Below, piece after piece: positions 1 through 8,263 of a DNA stretch of 25,627 nt; position 1 is the stretch's first letter; the number at the start of each line of letters is the position of its first letter. The notes under the pieces were generated by a model. It was not told the DNA's origin and did no database searches. It saw nothing but the letters and a program-made list of their open reading frames with translations. The translations under genes and the position numbers were made by a program. The DNA comes from Methylovulum sp. (GTDB lineage: Bacteria > Pseudomonadota > Gammaproteobacteria > Methylococcales > Methylomonadaceae). The stretch spans positions 1-25,627 of the forward strand of contig JACXTQ010000306.1 of assembly GCA_016919605.1 (NCBI GenBank), in the 5' to 3' direction.

Positions 1-816
1 CAACGTACCCGTGGCTTTTTGATGGGTGGTACGGCAGGGCGCACCACTTTGAACGGTGAAGGTTTGCAGCATGAAGACGGCCACAGCCATCTGATGGCGG
101 CGACCGTGCCTAACTGCGTGTCTTATGACCCTACCTATTCGTATGAAGTGGCGGTTATCATCCAAGACGGTTTGCGCCGTATGTATGTCGAACAGGAAGA
201 CGTGTTCTATTACATCACGGTGATGAACGAAAATTACGAACATCCGGCCCTGCCTAAAGGTGAAGAGCAAAACATCCTTAAAGGTATGTATAGTTTCCGC
301 CAAGGGGCGCAAAGCGACGGGCCGCGTGTGCAATTGTTAGGTTCAGGCACCATTTTCCGTGAAGTCGAATTTGCCGCCGAATTGTTGCGCACTGATTGGG
401 GGGTGGAATCCGATTTGTGGAGTTGCCCAAGCTTTACCGAATTGGCTAGGGACGGGCAGTCTTGTGAGCGTTGGAACCGCCTGCATCCGACCGAGCCACC
501 GAAACAGCCACATGTCAGCCATTGTCTGGCAAATGCCGTCGGCCCGGTCATTGCCGCGACCGACTATACCCGTGCTTTTGCCGAGCAAATCCGCAGCCTG
601 ATCCCCGCACCTTATACGGTGTTGGGTACGGACGGTTTTGGCCGCTCTGACACCCGCGAAAATTTACGCCGCTTTTTTGAAGTTGACCGTTACCATGTCA
701 CTATCGCCGCCTTAAAGGCTTTAGCGGATTTAGGGCAATTTGATGCGGTCAAGATTGACGTGGCGATTGCCAAATACGGTATAGCCGCAGATGCTAAAGC
801 ACCGTGGCTAATCTAA
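1..816 (+). CDS. aceE: Pyruvate dehydrogenase E1 component, C-terminal part (5' truncated by window edge)
   Basis: This is the 3' end of the homodimeric-type E1 of the pyruvate dehydrogenase complex, which decarboxylates pyruvate with thiamine diphosphate and reductively acetylates the lipoyl group of E2. The reading frame is open from base 1, so the gene starts upstream; about 271 codons are visible out of roughly 890 in the family. The visible part is the transketolase C-terminal region. It includes the TRGF..GGT.GRTTLNGEGLQHEDGHSH block, the SFTELARDGQ.CERWN block and the LGTDGFGRSD..ENLR.FFEVD block, all characteristic of gammaproteobacterial AceE. The aceF start lies 16 bases downstream, so the two are almost certainly co-transcribed. 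The identification is secure; only the N-terminus is missing. Confidence 0.97.
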   Translation, partial: QRTRGFLMGGTAGRTTLNGEGLQHEDGHSHLMAATVPNCVSYDPTYSYEVAVIIQDGLRRMYVEQEDVFYYITVMNENYEHPALPKGEEQNILKGMYSFRQGAQSDGPRVQLLGSGTIFREVEFAAELLRTDWGVESDLWSCPSFTELARDGQSCERWNRLHPTEPPKQPHVSHCLANAVGPVIAATDYTRAFAEQIRSLIPAPYTVLGTDGFGRSDTRENLRRFFEVDRYHVTIAALKALADLGQFDAVKIDVAIAKYGIAADAKAPWLI

Positions 817-832
817 ATCTAAGGACAAGAAT

Positions 833-2158
833 ATGACCGATAATACTATGACTGGGTTGTGTGAAATTAAGGTTCCTGATGTCGGCAACGTTCCGGCTAT
901 TGATGTCTTTGAAGTCCTGATAAAAGTCGGGGACATCATCGCCCTGGAGCAGACCGTTGCCACACTGGAAACTGACAAAGCTACGATGGAATTGCCATCC
1001 ACCGTAGCAGGTACGGTGCAGCAAGTGTTTATTAAAGCGGGCGATAAAGTGTCCGAGGGTACGTTGATAGCCACCGTCTTGGCTGAAGCCGTAGGGCAGG
1101 GGGCGGAAAAAGCCGCCGAATCCGCTGCTCCTTCAGCCCCTCCTGTAGCGGAAACCGCGCCTGTACCTAAGGTATCTGTGGTCGAAGCAGCTCCGCTCGT
1201 CCAGCCAGCCCCTAAAGCGGCGGTGTCTGCCCCTTTGGTGCCAACAACATCGGGTGCAAAAGCCCATGCCTCGCCTTCGGTGCGCCTGTTTGCGCGTGAG
1301 CTTGGCGTGGACATCGGTAAGGTTGCGGCAGGTAGTGGCCGAAAGGGACGTATTTTGAAGGACGATGTGAAAAACTTCGTCAAAAAAGTCATGGCCGAAG
1401 GTATGCCAGGTACGGCTGGGGCGGGTATCCCCGCCATTCCTGCGGTGGATTTTTCCGTATTTGGTGACACTGAAGTCCTAAAGCTAAGCAAAATCAAACG
1501 CCTGACCGGTCAAAACCTAACTCGCGTGTGGTTGAACTTGCCGATGGTGACGTATCATGAAGAGGCCGATGTTACCGACATGGAAGCCTTTCGTAATGCA
1601 CTGAATGCCGAAAAAGGTAAGGATGAGGTTAAGATCACTGGCTTGATGTTCATTATCAAGGCTCTAGTGACCGCGATGCAGCAATTTCCTAGCTTTAATG
1701 CCTCGCTGTCCAGTGATGGCGAAAGCTTGATTTTGAAAAAATATTTTAATGTCGGTATTGCCGTGGATACGCCCAATGGTTTGGTCGTGCCGGTATTGCG
1801 TGATGTCAACAGCAAAAGCATCAACCAATTGGCGGTCGAACTCGCAGAAAAAAGTGCGAAAGCCAGACAAGGCAAACTGATGCCCGCCGACATGCAGGGT
1901 GGTTGCATCACCATCTCAAGCTTGGGTGGCATTGGTGGTACGGCCTTCACGCCGATAGTCAACGCCCCGGAAGTGGCGATTTTGGGCGTGACCCGTGCCA
2001 AAATGCAGCCGGTTTGGAATGGTAAGGAATTTGTGCCACGGTTGATGTTGCCACTGGATTTGACCTATGACCATCGGGTCATAGACGGTGCCGAAGGCGC
2101 GCGATTTATGGCGGTCATCAAGCAAAATTTAAGCGATATTCGCCGTTTGTTACTTTAA
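833..2158 (+). CDS. aceF: Dihydrolipoyllysine acetyltransferase (PDH E2), single lipoyl domain
   Basis: E2 core of pyruvate dehydrogenase: it transfers the acetyl group from lipoamide to CoA and scaffolds the complex. At 441 residues it has one lipoyl domain (about residues 9-85, lipoylated Lys49 in the ETDKATME motif). An Ala/Pro/Val-rich swinging linker follows (about 87-140), then the peripheral subunit-binding domain (about 145-185) and the catalytic domain. The catalytic domain ends with the DHRVIDG motif (His414, Asp418). E. coli AceF has three lipoyl domains; one is common in other proteobacteria. The start at 833 is supported by AAGGAC seven bases upstream; the ATG at 848 is a weaker alternative. 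It lies between aceE and lpdA with short spacers, giving the classic aceE-aceF-lpdA order. Confidence 0.97.
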   Translation: MTDNTMTGLCEIKVPDVGNVPAIDVFEVLIKVGDIIALEQTVATLETDKATMELPSTVAGTVQQVFIKAGDKVSEGTLIATVLAEAVGQGAEKAAESAAPSAPPVAETAPVPKVSVVEAAPLVQPAPKAAVSAPLVPTTSGAKAHASPSVRLFARELGVDIGKVAAGSGRKGRILKDDVKNFVKKVMAEGMPGTAGAGIPAIPAVDFSVFGDTEVLKLSKIKRLTGQNLTRVWLNLPMVTYHEEADVTDMEAFRNALNAEKGKDEVKITGLMFIIKALVTAMQQFPSFNASLSSDGESLILKKYFNVGIAVDTPNGLVVPVLRDVNSKSINQLAVELAEKSAKARQGKLMPADMQGGCITISSLGGIGGTAFTPIVNAPEVAILGVTRAKMQPVWNGKEFVPRLMLPLDLTYDHRVIDGAEGARFMAVIKQNLSDIRRLLL

Positions 2159-2175
2159 TTTAAGAGATTATAGAC

Positions 2176-3591
2176 ATGAGTGAAACAGTTCTTGACGCGG
2201 AAGTCTTGGTATTGGGCGGCGGCCCTGGCGGTTACAGTGCGGCGTTTCGGGCGGCTGACTTAGGTAAACAAGTGGTCTTGGTTGAACGCGAACCCGTACT
2301 GGGCGGCGTTTGCCTGAATGTCGGCTGTATCCCTTCCAAAGCTTTGTTGCATACGGCGTTGGTTATCCATGAAGCTGAGGAGATGGCCGAGCATGGTATC
2401 AGTTTCAGCAAGCCGGCCCTGGATTTGGACAAAATCCGTGCTTGGAAAGAAAGTGTCACCAAAACCTTAAACGGCGGCCTATCAGCGTTAGCCAAGCAAC
2501 GTAAAGTTACGGTGGTACATGGCGTTGGCCAGTTCAGCTCCGCCAATAGCTTGAGCGTACAAAGCGAAACCGGTACGACTGTGGTCAACTTTCAGCAAGC
2601 GATTATCGCCGCAGGTTCACAACCGACCAAAATCCCCGTGTTTCCTAACGATGACCCACGTTTATGGGATTCCACAGGGGCTTTAGCGTTAACTAATATC
2701 CCTAAAAAGTTGCTGATTGTCGGTGGCGGTATCATCGGTTTGGAAATGGCGACGGTTTACCACGCGTTTGGCTCAGAAATCAGCGTGGTTGAGTTGATGG
2801 ATCAAATTATCCCTGGTTGCGACAAAGACTTGATTACCCCATTGTTCCGCCGCATCAAAAAACAGTATCAAAATATCTGGTTGGAAACCCGCGTCACCGC
2901 TATCGAAGCCCTGCCGGAAGGTTTGAAAGTCTCTTTTGAAGGCAAAGGTGCACCCGAATCCGAATTATTTGATGCAGTATTAGTGGCGGTAGGCCGCCGT
3001 CCTAATGGCAAACTTATCGCTGCCGAACAGGCGGGGGTTGAAGTTAACGAACAAGGTTTCATTCCGGTTGACAAACAACAACGCACTAACGTTCCGCATA
3101 TTTTTGCTATCGGTGACATTGTTGGCAACCCCATGCTGGCGCACAAAGCCGTCCACGAAGGCAAGGTTGCCGCCGAGGTGATTGCCGGACACAAAGCCAG
3201 TTTTGATGCCCTGACCATCCCGTCCGTGGCCTATACCGACCCTGAAATTGCTTGGATGGGCTTGACTGAAAACCAAGCCAAACAGCAAGGTATAGACTAC
3301 GACAAAGCCGCCTTCCCATGGGCCGCCAGCGGTCGTTCCTTAAGCATGGGTCGTAAAGAAGGCATCACCAAGATACTCTGTGAAAAGGAAACGGGCCGTA
3401 TCCTCGGTGCGGGTATGGTCGGCCCTAATGCCGGCGAGCTGATTGCCGAAGCGGTGTTGGCATTGGAAATGGGTGCTGATGCCGAAGATATTAGCCTGAC
3501 CATCCACCCACATCCGACCTTATCGGAAACCTTTGCGTTTGCGGCGGAAATGATTACGGGTACGATCACCGACCTTTATATAAAAAAATAA
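2176..3591 (+). CDS. lpdA: Dihydrolipoyl dehydrogenase (E3)
   Basis: FAD/NAD-linked disulfide oxidoreductase that reoxidises dihydrolipoamide of E2, here placed as the E3 of the pyruvate dehydrogenase complex. It is 471 residues, the usual family length. The N-terminal FAD-binding GGGPGGY motif is at residues 14-20. The redox-active disulfide is Cys46/Cys51 in GGVCLNVGCIPSK. The NAD-binding GGGIIGLE motif lies mid-protein, a second FAD contact is AIGDIVG, and the C-terminal dimer-interface HPHPTLSE motif supplies the catalytic His446/Glu451 pair. It starts 17 bases after the aceF stop. No intrinsic terminator with a T-run is visible after the gene, so transcription may continue toward the polysaccharide genes. 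Confidence 0.97.
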   Translation: MSETVLDAEVLVLGGGPGGYSAAFRAADLGKQVVLVEREPVLGGVCLNVGCIPSKALLHTALVIHEAEEMAEHGISFSKPALDLDKIRAWKESVTKTLNGGLSALAKQRKVTVVHGVGQFSSANSLSVQSETGTTVVNFQQAIIAAGSQPTKIPVFPNDDPRLWDSTGALALTNIPKKLLIVGGGIIGLEMATVYHAFGSEISVVELMDQIIPGCDKDLITPLFRRIKKQYQNIWLETRVTAIEALPEGLKVSFEGKGAPESELFDAVLVAVGRRPNGKLIAAEQAGVEVNEQGFIPVDKQQRTNVPHIFAIGDIVGNPMLAHKAVHEGKVAAEVIAGHKASFDALTIPSVAYTDPEIAWMGLTENQAKQQGIDYDKAAFPWAASGRSLSMGRKEGITKILCEKETGRILGAGMVGPNAGELIAEAVLALEMGADAEDISLTIHPHPTLSETFAFAAEMITGTITDLYIKK

Positions 3592-3605
3592 CAGCTCAAA
3601 AAATG

Positions 3606-3671
3606 GTTTTTCCAGCGATGAAACGGGGGCTTATCGTTTTATAGAAAGCACTTTGGACTTGCTGGAAAAAC
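3606..3671. repeat. Perfect 11-bp inverted repeat with nested 5-bp repeat
   Basis: GTTTTTCCAGC at 3606-3616 is the exact reverse complement of GCTGGAAAAAC at 3661-3671. Between them AAACG (3621-3625) pairs with CGTTT (3635-3639). No T-run follows on either strand, so this is not a typical intrinsic terminator. It lies in the lpdA-wzm spacer and could shape the read-through RNA or mark a recombination junction. Confidence 0.45.
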
Positions 3672-3680
3672 GTCTGCATG

Positions 3681-3706
3681 TCCCCGTCATCAAAAAAATG
3701 CGGGGA
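3681..3706 (+). other. Hairpin upstream of wzm start
   Basis: TCCCCG (3681-3686) pairs with CGGGGA (3701-3706). It is extended by CAT (3688-3690) with ATG (3698-3700) across a single bulged T, leaving an A-rich loop of seven bases. It overlaps the alternative ATG of wzm at 3678 and lies about 50 bases before the preferred start. It could influence which start is used; no function is demonstrated by sequence alone. Confidence 0.35.
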
Positions 3707-3758
3707 ACGCCGTACCAAGCCCGAACGGCCAAGTGATTATCTACCCCAATGTAACCCC

Positions 3759-4553
3759 ATGTTATCAAACTCAAAATTTGCGGGCATAGCCGATATTGCC
3801 CAGGCTTTTCAGTGCGCCCGCATTGTCGCTTTTATGGCGCTCAGTGATGTCAAGGCACGCTATAAACGCAGTGTCTTAGGGCCGTTATGGCTAACCTTAG
3901 GCACCGCCGGTGGTTCGGCGGGCTTAGGTTTCATTTGGAGCGAGCTGTTTCATATTGATGCCGCCACATTTGTCCCGACATTGACTGCCGGCCTGATTTT
4001 GTGGCAGTTCATCTCTGGCATTATCACGGAATCCACAGTGCTGTTTAGCCGCCAAGCGGCGATTATCCGCAATCTTAATTTGCCTTTAGCAATCCATCCG
4101 GCGCAATTATTATTAAGGCATTTGATAAATCTGGCGCATAATGCGCCAGTTTTTTTCGTAGTGGCCTTAGTATTGGGCAATCACATAACCTTAACTGCTT
4201 GGTTGGCCTTGCCTGGCCTTATCCTGCTGTCTTTAAACTTGCTTTGGCTGACATTATTCCTTGGCCTGATCGGGGCGAGGTTTCGCGATATCGAATACCT
4301 AACGACTATGGTTATGCCTTTGTTTATGCTGGTTAGCCCGGTATTTTACCGCCCCAATTATCTGCCGTTCAGCGAGCATATTATCTGGTTCAACCCTTTT
4401 TCGCATTTTATCGAAATTATCCGTTATCCTTTGTTAGGCTCCCCGCCGCCTCTTTTTGTGGTTGAAACTCATCTGGCTATGCTGGTGGTGGGCTGGAGCG
4501 TAACGCTGTGGCTATTTAACCGTCAGCATCATCGTATCGCATTTTGGGTATAA
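3759..4553 (+). CDS. wzm: Polysaccharide ABC exporter, permease subunit (Wzm-type)
   Basis: Inner-membrane half of an ABC-2 family exporter that moves undecaprenyl-linked glycan to the periplasm. From the ATG at 3759 the protein has 264 residues, the usual Wzm/KpsM length. It shows the family's cytoplasmic entry motif (DVKARYKRSVLGPLW), about six hydrophobic segments and the late SPVFYRPNYLP..NPFSHFIEIIRYPLLG block. The frame extends upstream to an ATG at 3678, which would add 27 hydrophilic residues. I prefer 3759 because it leaves a normal N-terminal length before the conserved DVKARY motif. Neither start has a good ribosome-binding site. The ATP-binding partner begins two bases after the stop. 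Confidence 0.9.
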   Translation: MLSNSKFAGIADIAQAFQCARIVAFMALSDVKARYKRSVLGPLWLTLGTAGGSAGLGFIWSELFHIDAATFVPTLTAGLILWQFISGIITESTVLFSRQAAIIRNLNLPLAIHPAQLLLRHLINLAHNAPVFFVVALVLGNHITLTAWLALPGLILLSLNLLWLTLFLGLIGARFRDIEYLTTMVMPLFMLVSPVFYRPNYLPFSEHIIWFNPFSHFIEIIRYPLLGSPPPLFVVETHLAMLVVGWSVTLWLFNRQHHRIAFWV

Positions 4554-4555
4554 CA

Positions 4556-5275
4556 ATGGCAATTCTAACGTTTGATAAGGTCACTGTGCAGTATCCCATT
4601 TACAACAGCCGGAGCATGTCTTTGCGTAACCAATTGGTGCGTATCAGCACGGGTGGGCGTATAGAAAGCGAGGCGGGGCATATTCAAGTGGTCACTGCCT
4701 TAAGCGATGTCAGTTTTGCCTTGCAAGATGGCGATGCGGTAGGCCTGATAGGGCATAACGGGGCGGGTAAAAGCACGTTGTTACGGACGATGGCGGGGGT
4801 TTACTATCCGATCAGCGGCAAAGTTGTCCGGCAAGGGCGGGTCGCCACGGTGCTGGAATTGGGTGCGGGTATGGACCCTGAGTTATCCGGTTACGAAAAC
4901 ATTATCCGTATGGGAATTTTGATGGGGCTGTCGATGACAGAAATCCGTGGTAAAACCCAAGATATCGAAAGCTTCACCCAATTAGGCGATTTTTTGCAAT
5001 TACCGGTGCGCACTTATTCGTCGGGCATGGCGACCCGCCTGATGTTTGCCGTCGCCACCTCGACCCAACCGGATATTTTGTTGGTTGATGAGGTGTTCGG
5101 CACAGGTGATGCCGAATTTCAGGTGAAAGCCAAAGAGCGTATGGAAGCTTTGATTAAATCAGTAGGTATTTTTGTGTTTGCTTCACATAGCCATGATTTA
5201 ATCCGCCAATATTGCAACCGATTTTTTAGGTTGGAGCATGGGCTGTTGGCAGAAATAGCTTCAACTGATATTTAA
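4556..5275 (+). CDS. wzt: Polysaccharide ABC exporter, ATP-binding subunit without C-terminal carbohydrate-binding domain
   Basis: ATPase that powers glycan export with the preceding permease. From ATG 4556 it has 239 residues: Walker A GHNGAGKST (66-74), signature YSSGM (154-158), Walker B ILLVDE (174-179) and the switch histidine near 211. A TTG at 4544 would overlap wzm and is less likely. Wzt proteins that recognise a capped O-antigen chain carry an extra C-terminal domain of about 150-200 residues. This protein stops right after the nucleotide-binding domain, so it belongs to the shorter KpsT-like class. The two genes lie two bases apart and are surely co-translated. The AT-rich cassette begins just after its stop codon. 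Confidence 0.93.
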   Translation: MAILTFDKVTVQYPIYNSRSMSLRNQLVRISTGGRIESEAGHIQVVTALSDVSFALQDGDAVGLIGHNGAGKSTLLRTMAGVYYPISGKVVRQGRVATVLELGAGMDPELSGYENIIRMGILMGLSMTEIRGKTQDIESFTQLGDFLQLPVRTYSSGMATRLMFAVATSTQPDILLVDEVFGTGDAEFQVKAKERMEALIKSVGIFVFASHSHDLIRQYCNRFFRLEHGLLAEIASTDI

Positions 5276-5289
5276 GCCACCCACATTAT

Positions 5290-5306
5290 GCTGATTAATC
5301 ATCAGC
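5290..5306. repeat. Small palindrome after wzt
   Basis: GCTGAT (5290-5295) and ATCAGC (5301-5306) form a perfect 6-bp stem with a TAATC loop. No T-run follows, so it is at best a weak RNA stop or processing site. It sits at the left boundary of the AT-rich segment. Confidence 0.3.
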
Positions 5307-5342
5307 AATCCTTATAAAAAGAAAATATTTTTAAAACTGTTT

Positions 5343-8150
5343 ATGGCACACCAAGAACAAATAGATTTTTGTTTATCTGTAAAAAAAAAATTCCCTGAAT
5401 ATTTTATTAATCAATTTGTCCTTGATATAGGCTCTTTAGATGTTAATGGCAATAATCAATATTTGTTCGAGGATTGCCATTATCTTGGACTCGATCTGGC
5501 AGAAGGCAAAAATGTAGATATTTTATCTAAAGGTCATGAACTGCTATTGCCAGACACAACTTTTGATGTAGTTATTTCTACTGAATGCTTTGAACATGAT
5601 CCCTATTACAAATTAACATTAAATAATGCTATCCGGCTACTTAAACAGGGAGGATTGTTATTGTTTTCTTGCGCCACTACAGGAAGGCCTGAACATGGAA
5701 CTAGGGAAACCACGCCCTCTGACGCTCCTTTTCTGCAAGCGTTTGGCGAATGGGCCGATTATTATAAAAATCTTGAACAAAGCGATATACAAACAGCCTT
5801 CGCAGTCGATGAATTATTTTCAAAATACGAGTTTTCTAATTGTGAAGAAAGCCATGATTTGTATTTTTGGGGTATAAAAAAAGGGACTCGTTTACAAAGA
5901 ATAGATTATTCTTTTCAAGTGGCGATGCCTTCTCTTCATGTTACGTTATCCCAAAGTCAACAAATTGTTAATCTCAAATTAGCTGTAAATGAGCGAAAAA
6001 TTACTATAGATAAGCTAAATCAGCAGAATTTGTGCCTCAAAACTGAGAGTTCCATACAAGTACAGTCAATATCTAAGCTCAATCGGCATATTGATGATTT
6101 AAGAATTGAACACGCAATCACTAAAAACAAGCTTGATGAATTAACAAAATTATTTTATCAAATGGAAAATAGTTACTCATGGCGCTGCACTAAACCATTA
6201 AGATTTATTGCCCGCAGACTTATTAGAGCGCGAAATATTTGGGGAATAAGGCTTTCTTGGCTTAAATTTCTTTTTGAGCGATCACAGATGGTCATACGTC
6301 ATCAGGGTATCGTTATATTTATTAAGCGTGTTTTGCGTTATATAAATGTTTTATGGAGAAGGCAGCGTTCGCCATCAAGACGCTTAAACAATTTTCAGGC
6401 AGTTGATAAAAATATACTTGTTAGTTTTATCATTCCAATTTATGATCGGACTGATATGCTGCGGACAGCCATTCGCTCCGCACTTGATCAAACTGTGCGT
6501 AATATAGAGGTAATTTTAGTAACAGATGGCTCGCCAGAAGAGACATTGAGTGTGGTGAACGAGTTTTCTGGGGAACCTAATGTAAGAATTTTCAATTATC
6601 CATGTAGTTCCGGTAACGCCGTTAGAGGGCGCAATAAGGGAATCAGCGAAGCAAGAGGCCGTTATATAGCTTTTCTTGATAGCGATGATATGGCTACCCA
6701 AGATCGGTTAGATAAATGCCTTCCTTTATTGGAAAGTGGTCAAGCCGATGTTGTTTATGGTTCTTGGCAAGCAATTATGGATGGTGGGCGGGTTATGTCG
6801 GATATTACAGATGGCCAAATCATTTACAGCCCAGATGCAGATTTTGTTATGTTATTGGATTCTTGTATTCCTTGTCAAAGTACTGTCATTTTAAGAAAAG
6901 ATTTATTTGAGAAAGCTGGATTTTTGAAAACGGACATGCAATATCGGGAAGATCATGAATTATGGGTTCGTCTCGCATATTTTGGTGCCGTCTTCAAATC
7001 AGTCCCAAATATATTAACAAAGTTACGACTACACAGTGGCAATAATGAATTAAACTTTAAAGATAGCGATAATTTTTGGTTTGAAAAAGTTCAGTCAGAA
7101 TATATGGCTCCTGGCCCACGACCGAAGAAAATTGCCTTTATTTTACCTGGTGTTGGCATTTCAGGTGGGATTGCTGTTGTATTTAAACACGCTGAACTTT
7201 TGTTTAAGGCGGGACATGATGTCTTCATAATAAATATAGGGAATATAGGTAATGGTAGTTGGTTTTCTGGAGGCACTAATCCTATTCCAATTGTCCATGT
7301 CTCTGATTCAAGATATTACCTTTTTGAAAATATCGATCTTCTTTTTGCAACTGGTTGGGATACTGTAAGCTGGCTGGAATGTTTTTCTGCTCAAAGAAAG
7401 CTTTATTTTGTTCAATCGGATGAGCGTCGGTTTTTTGATGAACCTGCTCTTAAACAAAAAATTCATGAAACGTATTTGACAGCATGTGAATATTTGACAG
7501 AGGCATTATGGATAAAGAAGATGTTATGTGATGAATTCGGCCATGAATCAGCATATGTGCCCAATGGTATTGATATGGAGAAGTTTTATCCTGGAAATCC
7601 ACTTCGACCTAAACGATTGGGTAAAGTAAGAGTACTTCTTGAAGGGCCTATTGTTATTCCATTTAAGGGTGTAGCTGACAGTTACGCTGCGATTGAGAAA
7701 CTCGACTGCGAAATATGGATTGTAAGTAGCGCAGGTAAGCCACCGGAGTCATGGAGATATGACTCATTCTTTGAAAGTGTACCATTCGGAGAAATGAGGC
7801 AAATTTATGCTTCTTGCGATATTTTTTTAAAAATGAGTCGTATTGAAGGTTTTTTTGGGCCACCAATGGAGGCAATGGCCTGTGGTTGTGCGGTTGTTGT
7901 TGGCAAAGTAACAGGCTATGATGAATACATTATTCATGAACAAAACGCTTTAGTAGTTGAACAAGGGGATGTTCAGGGTGCAACAAATGCGGTGGAACGC
8001 TTGATAAAAGACGTTCAATTACGTCAAAAAATTATTCAAGGTGGATTTGATACCGTTCCAAAATGGAGTTGGGAACGATCTGCAAAAGCGATGCTTTCAG
8101 TTGCAGGAGCTGTTATACCTTCTGAATCTAACAATAGGGAAATTGGGTAA
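5343..8150 (+). CDS. Multidomain glycan enzyme: methyltransferase + coiled coil + GT2 + GT4 glycosyltransferases
   Basis: A 935-residue cytoplasmic protein with four recognisable parts. Residues about 25-190 form a SAM-dependent methyltransferase: VLDIGS at 26-31, and FDVVISTECFEHD followed by LLKQGGLLLFSC as the later class I motifs. Residues about 205-275 are rich in Leu/Ile heptads and Lys/Glu/Gln, a probable coiled coil, ending in the SYSWRCTKPLR linker (277-287) typical of multidomain transferases. Residues about 360-590 are a GT2 domain, with SFIIPIYDR at the start and DSDD at 446-449 for metal/nucleotide sugar. Residues about 596-920 are a GT4-like GT-B domain with an EX7E motif (Glu835/Glu843). 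It probably adds two sugars and a methyl group to the exported glycan; substrates cannot be read from sequence. The gene is AT-rich compared with both flanks, and no clear ribosome-binding site precedes ATG 5343. Confidence 0.88.
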   Translation: MAHQEQIDFCLSVKKKFPEYFINQFVLDIGSLDVNGNNQYLFEDCHYLGLDLAEGKNVDILSKGHELLLPDTTFDVVISTECFEHDPYYKLTLNNAIRLLKQGGLLLFSCATTGRPEHGTRETTPSDAPFLQAFGEWADYYKNLEQSDIQTAFAVDELFSKYEFSNCEESHDLYFWGIKKGTRLQRIDYSFQVAMPSLHVTLSQSQQIVNLKLAVNERKITIDKLNQQNLCLKTESSIQVQSISKLNRHIDDLRIEHAITKNKLDELTKLFYQMENSYSWRCTKPLRFIARRLIRARNIWGIRLSWLKFLFERSQMVIRHQGIVIFIKRVLRYINVLWRRQRSPSRRLNNFQAVDKNILVSFIIPIYDRTDMLRTAIRSALDQTVRNIEVILVTDGSPEETLSVVNEFSGEPNVRIFNYPCSSGNAVRGRNKGISEARGRYIAFLDSDDMATQDRLDKCLPLLESGQADVVYGSWQAIMDGGRVMSDITDGQIIYSPDADFVMLLDSCIPCQSTVILRKDLFEKAGFLKTDMQYREDHELWVRLAYFGAVFKSVPNILTKLRLHSGNNELNFKDSDNFWFEKVQSEYMAPGPRPKKIAFILPGVGISGGIAVVFKHAELLFKAGHDVFIINIGNIGNGSWFSGGTNPIPIVHVSDSRYYLFENIDLLFATGWDTVSWLECFSAQRKLYFVQSDERRFFDEPALKQKIHETYLTACEYLTEALWIKKMLCDEFGHESAYVPNGIDMEKFYPGNPLRPKRLGKVRVLLEGPIVIPFKGVADSYAAIEKLDCEIWIVSSAGKPPESWRYDSFFESVPFGEMRQIYASCDIFLKMSRIEGFFGPPMEAMACGCAVVVGKVTGYDEYIIHEQNALVVEQGDVQGATNAVERLIKDVQLRQKIIQGGFDTVPKWSWERSAKAMLSVAGAVIPSESNNREIG

Positions 8151-8263
8151 TAAAACAATCCACTCTCATGCAAATAGTAATTCATAGAACCATTAATGAC
8201 AGGCGAATCATAATATTTTGAAAAACAAATGCTTTTAATGGAAATTTTTTAAAAATATCAATC

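Larger units (their letters stand above)
3584..3736 (+). pseudogene. Coding-like fragment after lpdA (possible relic gene end)
   Basis: Directly after the lpdA stop, one frame stays open from 3584 to a TGA at 3735-3737 and reads like natural protein: acidic/amphipathic helix residues ESTLDLLEKRL, then VPVIKKMRGTPYQARTAK. There is no ATG or GTG in frame; the first possible start is a TTG near 3653, with no ribosome-binding site. I do not recognise the family. It could be the tail of a gene truncated when the polysaccharide locus was placed next to lpdA, or a chance open frame. The same bases hold the inverted repeats listed separately. Confidence 0.25.

Noticed and set aside
234..551. Long opposite-strand frames over aceE, aceF, lpdA, typA, hisA and similar genes.
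   Set aside because: All lie antisense to strongly conserved genes and have Arg/Ser/Pro-rich shadow compositions with no motifs.
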